Shown here one piece after another: positions 5,235-5,426 of a stretch of 5,426 nucleotides of DNA. The position numbers were made by a program, and so were the translations under genes. Below the pieces are notes generated by a model. That model was not told the origin of the DNA and made no database searches. It saw only the letters and a list, made by a program, of their open reading frames with translations. The stretch covers positions 5,944 through 11,369 of the forward strand of contig DIQS01000069.1 of the NCBI GenBank assembly GCA_002427325.1, given 5' to 3'. Source of the DNA: Cloacimonetes bacterium UBA5456 (lineage in GTDB: Bacteria > Cloacimonadota > Cloacimonadia > Cloacimonadales > Cloacimonadaceae). The first letter of the stretch is position 1. The number at the start of each line of letters is the position of its first letter.

Positions 5235-5312
5235 CCATATTTCATTTTGAACCCCAAAAAGTGAAATATAGAATTCCTTATTCCATTTTAATGCCTTGAA
5301 AATGAAATATGG
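5235..5312. repeat. AT-rich inverted repeat
   Basis: CCATATTTCATTTT (5235-5248) is exactly complementary to AAAATGAAATATGG (5299-5312). A third, inverted copy of the core (TGAAATAT, 5262-5269) lies between them and can pair with the left arm instead. A T5 run follows at 5314-5318. It could be a weak terminator for a gene beyond the window or an operator-like repeat. Confidence 0.35.
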
Positions 5313-5426
5313 CTTTTTATCATAGTTTTTCACGAACAAAAGCAAACAAAGGCATAATTCAGCCCTAACTCACATCTTCCCTATTGATTACTGCTCAGTG
5401 TGCGCTTATGATATGGTCATGGTGAT

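Larger units (their letters stand above)
4834..5426. other. right intergenic flank without a convincing gene
   Basis: About 590 AT-rich bases. Possible small structures are TCTGAGA/TCTCAGA (4856-4862/4878-4884) and CCTGA/TCAGG (4915-4919/4928-4932). The only longer frame, on the minus strand at 5056-5238, has no ribosome binding site and an unremarkable sequence. No tRNA or next gene start is recognised before the window ends. Confidence 0.6.

Overview
The window holds one complete diversity-generating retroelement (DGR) cassette, all on the + strand, between two gene-poor, AT-rich flanks. The order is: variable target lipoprotein (1063-2658), HRDC-domain accessory protein (2781-3221), Avd-like four-helix-bundle protein (3205-3543), DGR-type reverse transcriptase (3536-4585), template repeat TR (4567-4691), and a rho-independent terminator (about 4790-4831). 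The decisive evidence is a 125-bp repeat pair. The variable repeat VR at 2521-2645 (3' end of the target gene) and the TR at 4567-4691 align without gaps and differ at 20 positions. Nineteen of these are adenines in the TR, which is the signature of adenine-specific mutagenic retrohoming.

How the parts should work together (established for the family, inferred here): the TR is transcribed, the RT with Avd copies it while misreading adenines, and the mutated cDNA replaces the VR. This rewrites the ligand-facing surface of a C-type-lectin-fold (FGE-sulfatase-like) domain. The target carries a lipoprotein signal peptide, three chitobiase/hexosaminidase C-terminal-type repeats as a stalk, and the variable domain at its tip. 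It therefore looks like a surface-displayed binding protein with a diversifiable binding face. The HRDC protein is a recurrent but poorly understood DGR companion. The three downstream genes overlap and are probably translationally coupled.

Left flank (1-1062): the 5' end of an initiator tRNA-fMet gene on the minus strand is cut by the window start. After it come about 1 kb without a convincing protein gene, a roughly 198-bp element bounded and filled by nested imperfect inverted repeats (345-542), and a GC-rich run of consecutive perfect hairpins (785-956) just before the target gene. Right flank (4834-5426): no convincing gene. It carries AT-rich inverted repeats and short words that also occur, inverted, in the left flank.

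Organism: a Gram-negative bacterium using the standard code, judged from the outer-membrane-type lipoprotein. The style of the target (SC-KK lipobox, serial ATPTF...GGTYS repeats, FGE-type tip) and the gene set recall Candidatus Cloacimonadota or a related lineage of the Fibrobacterota-Chlorobiota-Bacteroidota type. That assignment is a moderate-confidence inference from memory of family style, not a search.
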